Shown here piece by piece: positions 53,569-62,308 of a stretch of 64,000 nt of DNA. Every line of letters starts with the position of its first letter. Positions within the stretch are counted from its first letter, which is position 1. The position numbers and the translations under genes were made by a program. The notes beneath the pieces were generated by a model. The model did not search any database. It saw only the letters and a list, made by a program, of their open reading frames with translations, and was not told the origin of the DNA. The stretch comes from Lachnospiraceae bacterium (GTDB lineage: Bacteria; Bacillota; Clostridia; Lachnospirales; Lachnospiraceae): positions 34,869-98,868 of the forward strand of contig JAQVCW010000014.1 in assembly GCA_028689585.1 (NCBI GenBank). The letters run 5' to 3'.

Positions 53569-55068
53569 ATGACGAAGGACATGACAAAGGACATATTACA
53601 AGTGATCCGCAATCCAAAGGTTACCTTTAATCAGAGATTAAAGGATATGGCGAAGATTGCTGAAAATTCGGTGGAGCTGGTCCGCTATACGGAGAAGTCC
53701 AGAGAATATTTTGAAAATGGCGCCATGATGGATATGTTTGAAGGAAAGACACCTTACCGAACCAGATATTGTGTGCCTGATTTTGAACTGTTTTTAAAGC
53801 AGGGGAGTAAATTCCTCATGCTGGAGCCTCCAAAGGATATCTGGGAGGCGGTGGGAAATCTGCTGTGCCTGTATCATAACATCCCGGCGGACGGCGGGCT
53901 TCCGGTCTATATCGGCTGCCTGGACCGTCTGCTGGAGCCTTTTGTCAGGGATGAAGCAGAGGCGGAAAAAGCAATCCGTTTTCTTCTGGTGCATGTGGAC
54001 CGGACGATTTCCAATGCGTTCTGCCATGCAGATCTGAGTCCGGAGGATACAAGGGCCGGAAGAATTATCCTGAAGCTCACAAAAGAAATGCAGCGCCCCT
54101 GTCCGAATATGACGGTGATGTACCGGGAGGATATGCCCCGGGATTATCTGATGGCGGCTCTGGATACGGCTATGACCGCTGCGAAGCCCAGCTTTGCAAA
54201 CGATGTTTTATACCGGAGGGATATGGGAGACTATGCAGTGGTGAGCTGCTACAATGTGCTGCCCATCGGAGGCTGCGGCCTGACCCTGGTGCGGCTGAAT
54301 ATGAATCAGCTTCCCAAGCTGGCAAAGGATCCGGAGGATCTGTTAAACCGGGTGATCCCCGATGCGGTCACAGCGGTCTGCGATGCCATCGACAGCCGTT
54401 GCGAGTTTATCATAGAGGACTGCCATTATTACGAGAACACCTTTCTTTATCAGGAGGGCCTGATTAAAAAAGACAAAGAGCACATGATAGGAATGTTTGG
54501 ATTCGTGGGCCTGGCGGAATGCGTAAATAAAATAATGAAGCTGCAGGATCCCGGGGAACGCTTTGGACATGGAGCCGCAGCGGATCTCTATGCAGAAAAA
54601 GTAATGAAGAAAATGAAAGAAGAAATAGAAAAACGTCCCTGTAAATATGGAAAGTATGGACTTCACGCTCAGGTTGGCGTCATGGAGGACAGCAGTCTGA
54701 CACCGGGCGGCAGAATCCCAATCGGGGAAGAACCGGAACTGCCATATCAGATCACCAATTTTATCCGTATGCATCGGGACTGTGATGCGGGCTGCGGAGA
54801 ACTGTTTCCTTTTGAAAAGACAGCTCAGCATAATCCCCAGTATCTCGCGGATATTTTAAAGGGCGCTTTTTCTCAGGGAGCCAGATATCTCTCTTTCTAC
54901 GGAGCGGATTCCGATCTGGTGAGAGTGACCGGCTATCTGGTGAAAAAATCGGATATTGAACGGTTTGACCGGGAGCAGATGACCCTGAATGAGGCGACGG
55001 TAAACGGCTCCGGTGCCAGCAAGAACCTTCATCTGCTGGATCGAAAGGTGCGGGGCGAGGAAGAATGA
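53569..55068 (+). CDS. yjjI: YjjI-family glycyl-radical enzyme
   Basis: A 499-residue enzyme of the YjjI family, a short glycyl-radical enzyme group whose reaction is, to my knowledge, not firmly assigned. The radical loop near the C-terminus is VRVTGYLV, giving the RVxGY motif with the radical Gly. A central VVSCYNVLPIGGCG segment probably holds the active-site Cys. It needs strict anaerobiosis and an activase, encoded by the next gene with a four-base overlap. It lies 37 bases after the nucleoside permease and upstream of adenosine deaminase, so its substrate is likely a nucleoside or a pentose derived from one. AGAAAGGAAA precedes the ATG. Confidence 0.9.
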   Translation: MTKDMTKDILQVIRNPKVTFNQRLKDMAKIAENSVELVRYTEKSREYFENGAMMDMFEGKTPYRTRYCVPDFELFLKQGSKFLMLEPPKDIWEAVGNLLCLYHNIPADGGLPVYIGCLDRLLEPFVRDEAEAEKAIRFLLVHVDRTISNAFCHADLSPEDTRAGRIILKLTKEMQRPCPNMTVMYREDMPRDYLMAALDTAMTAAKPSFANDVLYRRDMGDYAVVSCYNVLPIGGCGLTLVRLNMNQLPKLAKDPEDLLNRVIPDAVTAVCDAIDSRCEFIIEDCHYYENTFLYQEGLIKKDKEHMIGMFGFVGLAECVNKIMKLQDPGERFGHGAAADLYAEKVMKKMKEEIEKRPCKYGKYGLHAQVGVMEDSSLTPGGRIPIGEEPELPYQITNFIRMHRDCDAGCGELFPFEKTAQHNPQYLADILKGAFSQGARYLSFYGADSDLVRVTGYLVKKSDIERFDREQMTLNEATVNGSGASKNLHLLDRKVRGEEE

Positions 55069-55973
55069 GAAAAGAATCTGGAGACAGCGTCGTGTCATGC
55101 TCCGCCTGGACCGGCGGAAAAGAGGATATCGGGAAAGAGATGAGGGCGCCGGTGAACAAAATCATTCCGTTCAGCGCAGTGGATGGCTATGGAAACCGGA
55201 CCGCCGTATTTTTCCAGGGCTGCAATCAGAACTGCCTGTACTGTCATAATCCGGAAACCATTCAGGAATGCATTCACTGCGGGGCATGTGTGACCACATG
55301 TCCCGCAGGGGCGCTGTCCCTGTCTGACGCAGGCAGGGTGGTGTACGATATCAGCAAATGCTGCAATTGCGATACCTGTTTAAAGACATGTACAAATAAT
55401 GCATCACCCAGAATACGCCATATGACTTCAAAGGAACTGCTGGAGGAGATCAGGGCGTATCTTCCGTTTATAGACGGAGTGACCGCATCGGGAGGAGAGT
55501 GTTCTCTCAGATCCGATTTTCTGACCGAATTCTTTGAACGGATCAAAAAAGAAAAGAAAACTGCCTATATGGATACCAACGGGCAGATCCCACTCTGGGA
55601 TAAAAAAGAACTTCTGGCAGTTCTGGATAAAACCATGATTGATCTGAAAGCGGGAACCGAAGAGGATCACCGGAAGCTCACCGGAATGGGGCTTGAAAAT
55701 CCGGTGGAAAATATCCGGCGGATGGCAGCGATTGGAAAATTATATGAAATCAGAACGGTGGTGGTGCCGGATGTGGTGGACAATGCAAGGACCGTAGCAC
55801 TGGGTGCCAGTCTGATTGCAGACGTACCGGACGTGAGATACAAGCTGATCAAATTCCGGCACTACGGAGTGAGAAGCGAATACGCCGGGATAAAAGAACC
55901 GTCGGACGCGGTGATGGAAGAACTGAGAGAACTGGCAGCGGCGAAGGGCGTAAAGAATATTGTAGTGACATGA
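55065..55973 (+). CDS. yjjW: YjjW-family glycyl-radical-enzyme activase (radical SAM)
   Basis: A radical SAM protein that installs the glycyl radical on YjjI using S-adenosylmethionine. The radical SAM cluster motif is CNQNCLYC (C-x3-C-x2-C). It is followed by a ferredoxin-like insert with CIHCGACVTTC and CCNCDTCLKTC for two more 4Fe-4S clusters, and by TASGGECSL and YMDTNGQ. The frame overlaps yjjI by four bases at 55065 (302 residues). ATG 55140, 25 codons in, is an alternative that matches the usual N-terminus (KIIPFSAVDG) more closely. The pairing with YjjI is universal, so the function is secure even if the final reaction is not. Confidence 0.9.
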   Translation: MRKESGDSVVSCSAWTGGKEDIGKEMRAPVNKIIPFSAVDGYGNRTAVFFQGCNQNCLYCHNPETIQECIHCGACVTTCPAGALSLSDAGRVVYDISKCCNCDTCLKTCTNNASPRIRHMTSKELLEEIRAYLPFIDGVTASGGECSLRSDFLTEFFERIKKEKKTAYMDTNGQIPLWDKKELLAVLDKTMIDLKAGTEEDHRKLTGMGLENPVENIRRMAAIGKLYEIRTVVVPDVVDNARTVALGASLIADVPDVRYKLIKFRHYGVRSEYAGIKEPSDAVMEELRELAAAKGVKNIVVT

Positions 55974-56016
55974 CGGCTGTGCCAGGTTTTCTGTGAAAAC
56001 CTGACCTGCAGCGTCA
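55974..56016 (+). promoter_or_regulatory. two-hairpin leader element, shortened copy 4
   Basis: Only hairpin I (CAGGTTTTC with GAAAACCTG around TGT, a perfect 9-bp stem) and the first bases of hairpin II (GCAGCGTCA) are present, directly after the yjjW stop. The rest is replaced by a 27-bp tandem repeat. Confidence 0.5.
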
Positions 56017-56127
56017 CCGCATCCGGGGGAACTGCAGTGCTTACCGCATCCGGGGGAACTGCAGTGCTTACCGCATCCGGGGGAACTGCAGCGGTGCTTA
56101 CCGCATCCGGGGAGACTGCAGTGCTTA
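56017..56127. repeat. 27-bp tandem repeat, four units
   Basis: Units of CCGCATCCGGGGGAACTGCA plus GTGCTTA; the third unit has three extra bases and the fourth a single change. The array fills the gap between yjjW and adenosine deaminase. Units are contiguous with no spacers, so it is not CRISPR. Confidence 0.88.
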
Positions 56128-56170
56128 CCGACGCGGCGGATAACATCGGCGGCATGGAAAGGAGAGGCGT

Positions 56171-57163
56171 ATGATTGACTTACATTTACATCTGGATGGT
56201 TCGCTGGCAGCGGAGGATGTACTCCGGATGGCGGAGATGTCCGGTGTCGGGCTTTTGGGTACGGATCCGGTCTCACTGAGGGCGGTACTTACAGCCAGTG
56301 AGGACTGCGGCAGTCTGCTGGAGTATTTTGACAAATTCAAGCTGCCGCTGCAGGTGCTTCAGACCAGAGAGACCATAAGCTATGCTCTGGAGCGGCTGTT
56401 GGAACGGCTGGAGAGTCAGGGACTCTGCTATGCCGAGATCCGGTTTGCGCCCCAGCTTCATATGCAAAGGGGGCTGAGCCAGCGTCAGGTAGTGGAAGCG
56501 GCGGCAGAGGCCGTTCTCCGGTACCGGAAAAAGGGAACGCTTTCGGCAAATCTGATCCTGTGCTGTATGCGGGGAAGCGATCTGGAAAAAGAAAACAGGG
56601 AAACGATCCGTCTGACCGGAGAATACTTAGGCTATGGAGTGGCCGGGGCGGATCTGGCCGGAGATGAAGTGAATTATAAGACGGAATGGTTTGCGCCTCT
56701 TTTTGCGGCAGCGGCACAGGAGGGAATCCCGTTCACTATTCATGCAGGAGAGGCGGCCGGAGCAGACAGCGTAAAGGCAGCAGTCAAGATGGGAGCGCGG
56801 CGCATTGGCCACGGCATACGTGCAGCAGAAGATGACAGTGTGATAGAACTGCTGAAAGAGCGGGAAATTCCTCTGGAAATGTGCTACACCAGCAATCTGC
56901 AGACCAAGGCCGTTTTGAGGCCCGGGCAGTATCCCATCCGTAAATTCCTGGATGCCGGATTGAAGGTGACGCTGAACACGGACAATATGACAGTGTCCGA
57001 TACAAATATAAAAAAAGAGTACCAGCGGATAAAAGCCGATTTTTCACTTACCGCAGAAGAACTGGCGGCAATAGTCGAAAACAGTGTAAATGCAGCCTTT
57101 TTGGAACCGAAAGAAAAAGAAAGACTGCATGGCCTGGTGAAGGAGAAGCTGGTTCTTATATAG
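56171..57163 (+). CDS. add: adenosine deaminase
   Basis: A 330-residue zinc enzyme that deaminates adenosine and deoxyadenosine to inosine and deoxyinosine. It has HLHLDGS at residues 5-11, the HAGEAAG motif with the catalytic Glu, RRIGHGIRA with the zinc His, and LNTDNMTVS where many relatives have LNTDDP, a variation worth noting. It is last in the nucleoside locus and would supply inosine to the nucleoside hydrolase. GAAAGGAGAGG precedes the ATG. Confidence 0.9.
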   Translation: MIDLHLHLDGSLAAEDVLRMAEMSGVGLLGTDPVSLRAVLTASEDCGSLLEYFDKFKLPLQVLQTRETISYALERLLERLESQGLCYAEIRFAPQLHMQRGLSQRQVVEAAAEAVLRYRKKGTLSANLILCCMRGSDLEKENRETIRLTGEYLGYGVAGADLAGDEVNYKTEWFAPLFAAAAQEGIPFTIHAGEAAGADSVKAAVKMGARRIGHGIRAAEDDSVIELLKEREIPLEMCYTSNLQTKAVLRPGQYPIRKFLDAGLKVTLNTDNMTVSDTNIKKEYQRIKADFSLTAEELAAIVENSVNAAFLEPKEKERLHGLVKEKLVLI

Positions 57164-57232
57164 GCTTCAGGGTTCGCTGCTCCTGTATGAGAGCATCCTT
57201 TCGTATATGGCTGGCAGCTTCGCACGTAAAAA

Positions 57233-57931
57233 TCAGACATGAAGAAGCTGCTGTATCACATGTAATGTCCGGGTGTGCTGCTCCGGGGTGATGGTTATCT
57301 TGCGGTTGAGGGAGGATACTTCTCCCAGCAGCTTTAATTTCTGGATGCTGCGGACTACGGTTCGGACGCTGATGCCGATGTTGCTGGCGATGGTCTGGTA
57401 ATCCGCTTCTACCGTCAGAGATTCTCCGGTAAAATGAGTAAGGTAATACTGGGCCAGATAGTAGCGAACCCGGTCGATCCCCTTCTGATAATAGAGAATG
57501 CCGTCATTGCCGGAGCGCTGGTACAGATCATGAGCAATCGTATAGGTGCAGCAGTGCAGCATTTTGGGGTTTGCCATCAGGTATTCATAAATGACCGCAG
57601 AACGAATCCGAAGAACGGTAACCGGGGTTGCTGCGATAATAGTGGCGATCGCTTTGGTCTCGTGGGCCATGATTTCCAGCAGGCCCACGGAACCGGTCTC
57701 GCGGGTAATGCTGAAGTAATAGTAGCAGGTGCCGTCATCATAGTTTCTGGAGCCCAGAGCAATCCCGGACAGCAGAAAATAAATATATTCCGGAAAATCC
57801 CCACGGTTGATCAGAACCGTATTCGGCGGATAAGTAAGGATGCTTCCCTGTACTTTGATTTCTTCCGGAAGAAGAGAGGCATTAAAAAGCTCGTGAACCG
57901 CATAGCTGTTCCATAAGTCCTGTAGTTTCAT
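57233..57931 (-). CDS. Crp/Fnr-family transcriptional regulator
   Basis: A 232-residue regulator with an N-terminal cyclic-nucleotide-binding-like beta roll (about residues 15-125) and a C-terminal Crp helix-turn-helix (DYQTIASNIGISVRTVVRSI). It lacks the N-terminal Cys cluster of Fnr, so an iron-sulfur sensor role is unlikely. The start at 57931 follows AGGTGA; the frame is open further up but unsupported. It is convergent with add and divergent from the secreted-protein cluster, either of which it may control. Confidence 0.85.
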   Translation of the reverse strand: MKLQDLWNSYAVHELFNASLLPEEIKVQGSILTYPPNTVLINRGDFPEYIYFLLSGIALGSRNYDDGTCYYYFSITRETGSVGLLEIMAHETKAIATIIAATPVTVLRIRSAVIYEYLMANPKMLHCCTYTIAHDLYQRSGNDGILYYQKGIDRVRYYLAQYYLTHFTGESLTVEADYQTIASNIGISVRTVVRSIQKLKLLGEVSSLNRKITITPEQHTRTLHVIQQLLHV

Positions 57932-58042
57932 TCTAATCACCTGTCTTTTCAAGTATTCTGTAAATTCGATTTTATCATTTCTTCCCCTGCGATACAACTG
58001 TTCACATCCCAAAAAGCAATAAAATAGAACAGAATTAATAGG

Positions 58043-58085
58043 GCCATTTGGCCACTAGACAAAGAGGATTTCATAAAGGTATAAT
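58043..58085 (+). promoter_or_regulatory. promoter of the secreted-protein cluster with candidate operator
   Basis: TAGACA (58056-58061), 18-bp spacer, TATAAT (58080-58085). The near-palindrome GGCC-ATTT-GGCC (58042-58053) lies just upstream of the -35 box and could be a site for the divergent Crp/Fnr protein. Confidence 0.5.
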
Positions 58086-58221
58086 AATGAAATGTTTTTA
58101 GCGCAGTCAAAAAGCGGTAGACGGAAGGTGAATTATGCCAACGAACCGAACGCTTTCGGCTGTTTTGATTTGCATGGAAAGGCTGGAAATCATCTGGGTA
58201 AATTGGAGCGCGGGAGACCAT

Positions 58222-59178
58222 ATGGAAAAGGATAAAGATCAGCATAAGGATCGATATAAAGAGCGAAAAGATAAAAAGAGAAAAGGCGCTGCCGGGCTGC
58301 TGCTGGCTTTGGGATTGATACTGGCATCGCTGCCGGTCATGGGAGCGGCAGCAGGAAACGTGTCAGAAATGGAAACGGCGGAGGCAGAGCCGGACAAGCC
58401 GCAAGGGGATCAAACCGAAACAGGGGAAACAGAGCCGGATAAGTCACAAACCGGTGAAACCGAAACAGGCAAAACAGAGCCAGGCAAGACACAAGCCAAT
58501 GAAACCGAAACAGGGGAAACAGAGCCAGGCAAGACACAAGCCGATGAAACCGAAACCGGGGAAACAGAGCCGGACAAGACACAAGCCGGTCAATCCGAAG
58601 CAGGAGAGCCGGGGACAGATAACGAACCGGGGGCGAATTTGGGAAAAGCGGAAACGGATGAAGCCGAGACGAATCTTTCGGATGCGGAAATTGAAACGGG
58701 AACAGAAAATAGCACCAAAACAGATCAGACTGAGGATGGCGAAAGTGAAGAGCTGACAGAAATACAGATGAAATTGGAAAGTGAAAAAGAAGCTTTGCAG
58801 CAATTGACGGAAACGTCTGAAGCGGAGTTTACGGTGACCATACCGCCGACGGCTTCGGTGAATACCGGGAGCATGACGATTTCCGCAAGCAGTACAGACC
58901 TAAATACCGACCGACTGGAGGTAAAGGTATTTTCAAGGAATGATTTCCAACTGAAGAAGACTGCTTCCGGCGGAGAAGATACGTCTATTGGATATACATT
59001 GATTCCTGCCGGCGGAAGTGCGCTGACGCAGGGCGGGACTGCCGCCAGCTTCACAGACGGGGAAAATCAGAGTCAGACACTTACGTTTCAGTTAAATGCC
59101 GGAGAGGTTTCTTCTGGAAGCTACACGGATACGCTGACATTTACGGTAAATTTGACGGGTGGTGAAAAAACTTCATGA
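58222..59178 (+). CDS. secreted or anchored protein with T/E/P repeats and a beta-sandwich C-terminus
   Basis: 318 residues, family not recognised. A lysine-rich N-terminus precedes a hydrophobic signal or anchor (about residues 22-46, LLLALGLILASLPVMGAAAG). Four 15-residue repeats of the TETGETEPGKTQAD type follow (about 64-123), then an acidic linker and a C-terminal domain of about 100 residues (FTVTIPPTASVNTGSM up to SYTDTLTFTVNL). The same FTVTIP and SYTDTLTFTV landmarks appear in the proteins at 59855 and, partly, 60543, so these share a fold. Start 58222 has CGGGAG ahead. The gene overlaps the next by four bases. Confidence 0.65.
   Translation: MEKDKDQHKDRYKERKDKKRKGAAGLLLALGLILASLPVMGAAAGNVSEMETAEAEPDKPQGDQTETGETEPDKSQTGETETGKTEPGKTQANETETGETEPGKTQADETETGETEPDKTQAGQSEAGEPGTDNEPGANLGKAETDEAETNLSDAEIETGTENSTKTDQTEDGESEELTEIQMKLESEKEALQQLTETSEAEFTVTIPPTASVNTGSMTISASSTDLNTDRLEVKVFSRNDFQLKKTASGGEDTSIGYTLIPAGGSALTQGGTAASFTDGENQSQTLTFQLNAGEVSSGSYTDTLTFTVNLTGGEKTS
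58411..58590 (+). repeat. in-frame 45-bp tandem repeat, four units
   Basis: Encodes four 15-residue units of the pattern ETETGETEPGKTQAD with small changes. The extended T/E/P-rich composition suggests a flexible stalk outside the membrane. Confidence 0.85.
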
Positions 59179-59693
59179 AAAATAAGATATTAGCAATACT
59201 GTGTACCATATTGGGATTGGCGCTGATTGCAGTGATATTTCTTTTTGTACTTCCTGAAATCGGTGGAGAAAAAGAACAGACAGTGAACGAAACGGTACAG
59301 GCGGATACTTCTGAAAAACTGGAAATTGATCCAAATGCCGGAGCGGAGACGGCTCCGGAAACGGAGACGGAAGAGCAGGGCATTGCCATCCCTGGCTGGG
59401 GCAGCATTACGCTGCCGGCAGGTGAGAAAGAGGCAGCAGTAAATTTGGAAAATCCGGCGGCCAATGAGGGATGGTATTATATGACCTTTGAACTATGCCT
59501 GAAAGAGACAGGAGAGGTGATCTTTACGACAGGCCTGGTACCTCCGGGACAGAGCTGCAGAAAGGTTACCCTGACCCGTGAACTGAAAACGGGAGAGTAT
59601 GAGGCAGTGATACATGTTCAGCCATATAAAATGGATGAAAATCAGACTCCAACGAACAACGCCGACATGGAAACCATGCTCGTTGTTAAATAG
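59175..59693 (+). CDS. membrane-anchored extracytoplasmic protein, unknown function
   Basis: 172 residues, not recognised. One N-terminal membrane helix (about residues 4-27, ILAILCTILGLALIAVIFLF), an acidic linker rich in E and T, then a small domain of about 100 residues containing IPGWGSITLPAG, WYYMTFELCLKETGEV and LTRELKTGEYEAVI, probably a beta sandwich outside the cell. It overlaps the upstream gene by four bases, so the two products are made together. Confidence 0.65.
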   Translation: MKNKILAILCTILGLALIAVIFLFVLPEIGGEKEQTVNETVQADTSEKLEIDPNAGAETAPETETEEQGIAIPGWGSITLPAGEKEAAVNLENPAANEGWYYMTFELCLKETGEVIFTTGLVPPGQSCRKVTLTRELKTGEYEAVIHVQPYKMDENQTPTNNADMETMLVVK

Positions 59694-59854
59694 ATGGCTG
59701 CCGGTTAGTCTGGCAGACCAGGTTTCAAACAGCAACAGGTGCCAGAACAGACACAATCAATGGGAATGAAGCTGGCCGTGTAAATGGAAATATGTAAATA
59801 GAGATGGCTGTCAAAATGGATCCATCTCACCAACAGGTTCAAGGAGGAAAACAA

Positions 59855-60418
59855 ATGAGAAACAAAAAAAGATTATCGGCAGCAATGCTTGGCTTATGCC
59901 TGCTTTGCGGAGGCACCAGTGCGATGGCAGATGCAGATATAACAACATCCGGTGGAACCGCTGATACTGCAGTTACCTATACCGTAGCATCAACCAGTTT
60001 TACAGTCACTATTCCGGCTTCGGTGACCATTGATCCCACTGCAGGTACCGGCACAGTCAACGTTGCATTAGATGCGACCAATTATAAGCCTGCTTATGAC
60101 TCGGGGAATGATGCAATGCAGATATGGGTATTTCTCAGCAAGGCGGCTAACAGAACCGGTGGAATAAATTATCTGTCAGATGGAACGAATAAAATAGCAT
60201 ATACTATTAAAAAGAATGGATCGGATGTGGGCATTGGGACTTCCCCTGCATCAAATGCAGTTATCGATTGGACAACCCGTAACTCATTAAACACAGCCAG
60301 TGCTGATTTGGCTTTGAAGGTTACAGAAACAGCTACTGTGGCAGGCAGCTATTCAGATACTCTTACATTTACTGTAAAAACGATGCAGTTGGGGGAAAAT
60401 GATACTCCTATTCTATAA
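59855..60418 (+). CDS. secreted beta-sandwich protein, unknown function
   Basis: 187 residues with a signal peptide of about 25 residues (LSAAMLGLCLLCGGTSAMA) and an AMA-D cleavage site. The mature part has FTVTIPASVTIDPTAGTGT and ends with SYSDTLTFTV plus a short tail. Pattern and length resemble secreted fimbrial-like or WxL-like subunits, but no WxL motif or sorting signal is present. AAGGAGG lies eight bases before ATG 59855; the frame is open further up with no such signal. Confidence 0.65.
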   Translation: MRNKKRLSAAMLGLCLLCGGTSAMADADITTSGGTADTAVTYTVASTSFTVTIPASVTIDPTAGTGTVNVALDATNYKPAYDSGNDAMQIWVFLSKAANRTGGINYLSDGTNKIAYTIKKNGSDVGIGTSPASNAVIDWTTRNSLNTASADLALKVTETATVAGSYSDTLTFTVKTMQLGENDTPIL

Positions 60419-60542
60419 GATATATTATAGTTTACTATGAAGCAGCATGAAACAAGAAAAAGTGAAATATAAAAATATTACAGGCTATCAGGTTTTGGCG
60501 GTATCGCCGGTGTCCTGTGGTAAATAAAATGAGGATATGCAA

Positions 60543-61013
60543 ATGAAAAAAATATTACTGTGGATGCTGTCCTTCTGCCTCTTTGGCAGCATGACAGCCA
60601 TGGCTGATAATGTCATTACGGACACTGCCGCAGATAAGACTGCCAGCACGACGGTCTCCACAACGGTAGAGGCCGCATATTCTGTTGTGATTCCGGCATC
60701 AGTTCCCATCACCTATGGAGCCATCTCCAGTGACCTGCTTTTGTCAGTGACTGCTTTTCGCCTGGCACCAAAACAAGTGATAAGGGTGAGTGCATCCTCC
60801 GGAGGAACGCTGAAAAACTCAGTGGATCCAACGAAAATCATTGCGTATCAGATAAAACAGGGGAATGCGGTTTTTCAAAGTACCGATTTTAAGGGAGTGG
60901 GAAAACAGAAGCTGACAGTGGAAATCACTTCAGCAGCCTGGAATACGGCTGCAGCCGGTACTTATACGGACATGGTGACTTTCACGGTATCCACGCCTGT
61001 GCTGGAAAATTAA
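60543..61013 (+). CDS. secreted beta-sandwich protein, paralogue of the preceding one
   Basis: 156 residues with a signal peptide of about 22 residues ending TAMAD. The mature part has AAYSVVIPASVPITYGAIS and ends TYTDMVTFTVSTPVLEN, the same landmarks as the protein at 59855. ATG 60543 has GAGGAT six bases ahead; ATG 60537 is too close to that signal. No anchor is present, so it may assemble with the anchored neighbours. Confidence 0.65.
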   Translation: MKKILLWMLSFCLFGSMTAMADNVITDTAADKTASTTVSTTVEAAYSVVIPASVPITYGAISSDLLLSVTAFRLAPKQVIRVSASSGGTLKNSVDPTKIIAYQIKQGNAVFQSTDFKGVGKQKLTVEITSAAWNTAAAGTYTDMVTFTVSTPVLEN

Positions 61014-61032
61014 TGAGAAAAGAGGATGGAGC

Positions 61033-62301
61033 ATGAAAAGACGACATGAAATGCATAACTGCTGGCATTTCCTGACTCTGTCGGCTCTGTTTCTGGTGTT
61101 TCTTTTGGGAACGGGGACCGCTGCACAGAATACGAATATTGTGGCCAAAGTACCGTCTGCTCATACAGTTGTTATCAACTGTGGTGCGGGCGGCTCCGTT
61201 TTTATGGATGGACAGGAATATTCCGGCCGCAGTGAATTTGAGGTGCCGAGACTAAACTCGTTTACATTGACGATCCAGCCCAAAGAAGGATACCAGTTTG
61301 AGGCTGCATGGTGTAATGGGCAGGTTCTAGGTATTTCCGGCAGCAGGCTGACTATTTCCGGTGTTTACGCAGACGGTACGATTTATGTCAGCTTTTGCAA
61401 AAAGAGCGGGCAGACGAATGAACCGGGAAACAATGGGGAAACAGAAAAATCGGACGGGCAGGATATCACAGATGCTTCTCAGGACGCGGCTGCGGAAAGT
61501 ATTGTGATTGATGAAAACGGGAAGCCTGTGCCCTATGAACAGAAAATTCTGCGGATAACAGAGAATGCGGACACAGACAATGGAACGGGCCAGGAGAAGG
61601 AAACAAATGCAGGCGGAGGAGCAGACCCGGATGAAAATGCAGACGCAGATGAAACATCAGACCAACTGGTGATGGTTATCCGGACTCTTCCTGAACAGAA
61701 CGAGAGCGGAGAATTTTTGTCGGATGCAGCAGGAAATCCAGTCTATGCGGCCCGCAGCCTTTTGCTGAGCGCACGACTGCTTCAGGACTGGACAGAGCAG
61801 GGGTATACTCAGGTATGGTTTGTGGTAAAAGATGCTGTGCTGGTACTTCCACTGAAACAATTGAAAAAGGAAGCCTGCCAGGTGGTGCTGACACCGCTGG
61901 AGCTGCAGAAGGAGCTGACAGAAAGTCAGAGGAAGCTTTTGAAGGAGTTTGAATTGGCCGGTCCGATGTATCATGCGAAGATTACTGCGAAAACGGAAGA
62001 TGGGGCAGCAGATATAACGGATCAGATACAAAATCTGCGGATCCGGATGCTGAGTAAAACAGTTTTTTCAGAAAAAGAGAGACAGGAAATGAAGCTTCTG
62101 CTGCTTCCGGATCTGCCGGAAAACGCGGAGGAAGAGCTCAAACAACTGGATATGAAATACATCACGGAAAAAGAAGCTTCGGTCTGGCTGGAGGAAATCC
62201 TGCGGATGGATGAGACACTGACGGAGGAAGAGCTGCAGCAGACGGTGTATTGTTTTGAAGCAAAGCTTCCCTGCGCAGGAGTGACAGTTATGGCATATTA
62301 G
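61033..62301 (+). CDS. secreted multi-segment protein of the same cluster, unknown function
   Basis: 422 residues, not recognised. A signal peptide (about residues 10-31, FLTLSALFLVFLLGTGTAAQ) precedes a small beta domain with VVINCGAGGSVFMDGQEYS and FTLTIQPKEGYQFEAAWCNG, resembling the short InlB-type B-repeat/bacterial-repeat folds. An acidic D/E/N-rich linker follows, then a C-terminal half rich in helices (VFSEKERQEMKLLLLPDL, EEELQQTVYCFEAKLPC). Short gap to the upstream gene, same strand, probably one operon. Terminated by the hairpin at 62516. Confidence 0.6.
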   Translation: MKRRHEMHNCWHFLTLSALFLVFLLGTGTAAQNTNIVAKVPSAHTVVINCGAGGSVFMDGQEYSGRSEFEVPRLNSFTLTIQPKEGYQFEAAWCNGQVLGISGSRLTISGVYADGTIYVSFCKKSGQTNEPGNNGETEKSDGQDITDASQDAAAESIVIDENGKPVPYEQKILRITENADTDNGTGQEKETNAGGGADPDENADADETSDQLVMVIRTLPEQNESGEFLSDAAGNPVYAARSLLLSARLLQDWTEQGYTQVWFVVKDAVLVLPLKQLKKEACQVVLTPLELQKELTESQRKLLKEFELAGPMYHAKITAKTEDGAADITDQIQNLRIRMLSKTVFSEKERQEMKLLLLPDLPENAEEELKQLDMKYITEKEASVWLEEILRMDETLTEEELQQTVYCFEAKLPCAGVTVMAY

Positions 62302-62308
62302 AAATCAT

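Noticed and set aside
56017..56127. Possible CRISPR array
   Set aside because: The 27-bp units are directly contiguous without spacers and there are no cas genes.
58135..58221. Upstream start adding 29 residues to the T/E/P-repeat protein
   Set aside because: The added residues put the signal segment far from the N-terminus, and the start at 58222 has a better ribosome-binding site.
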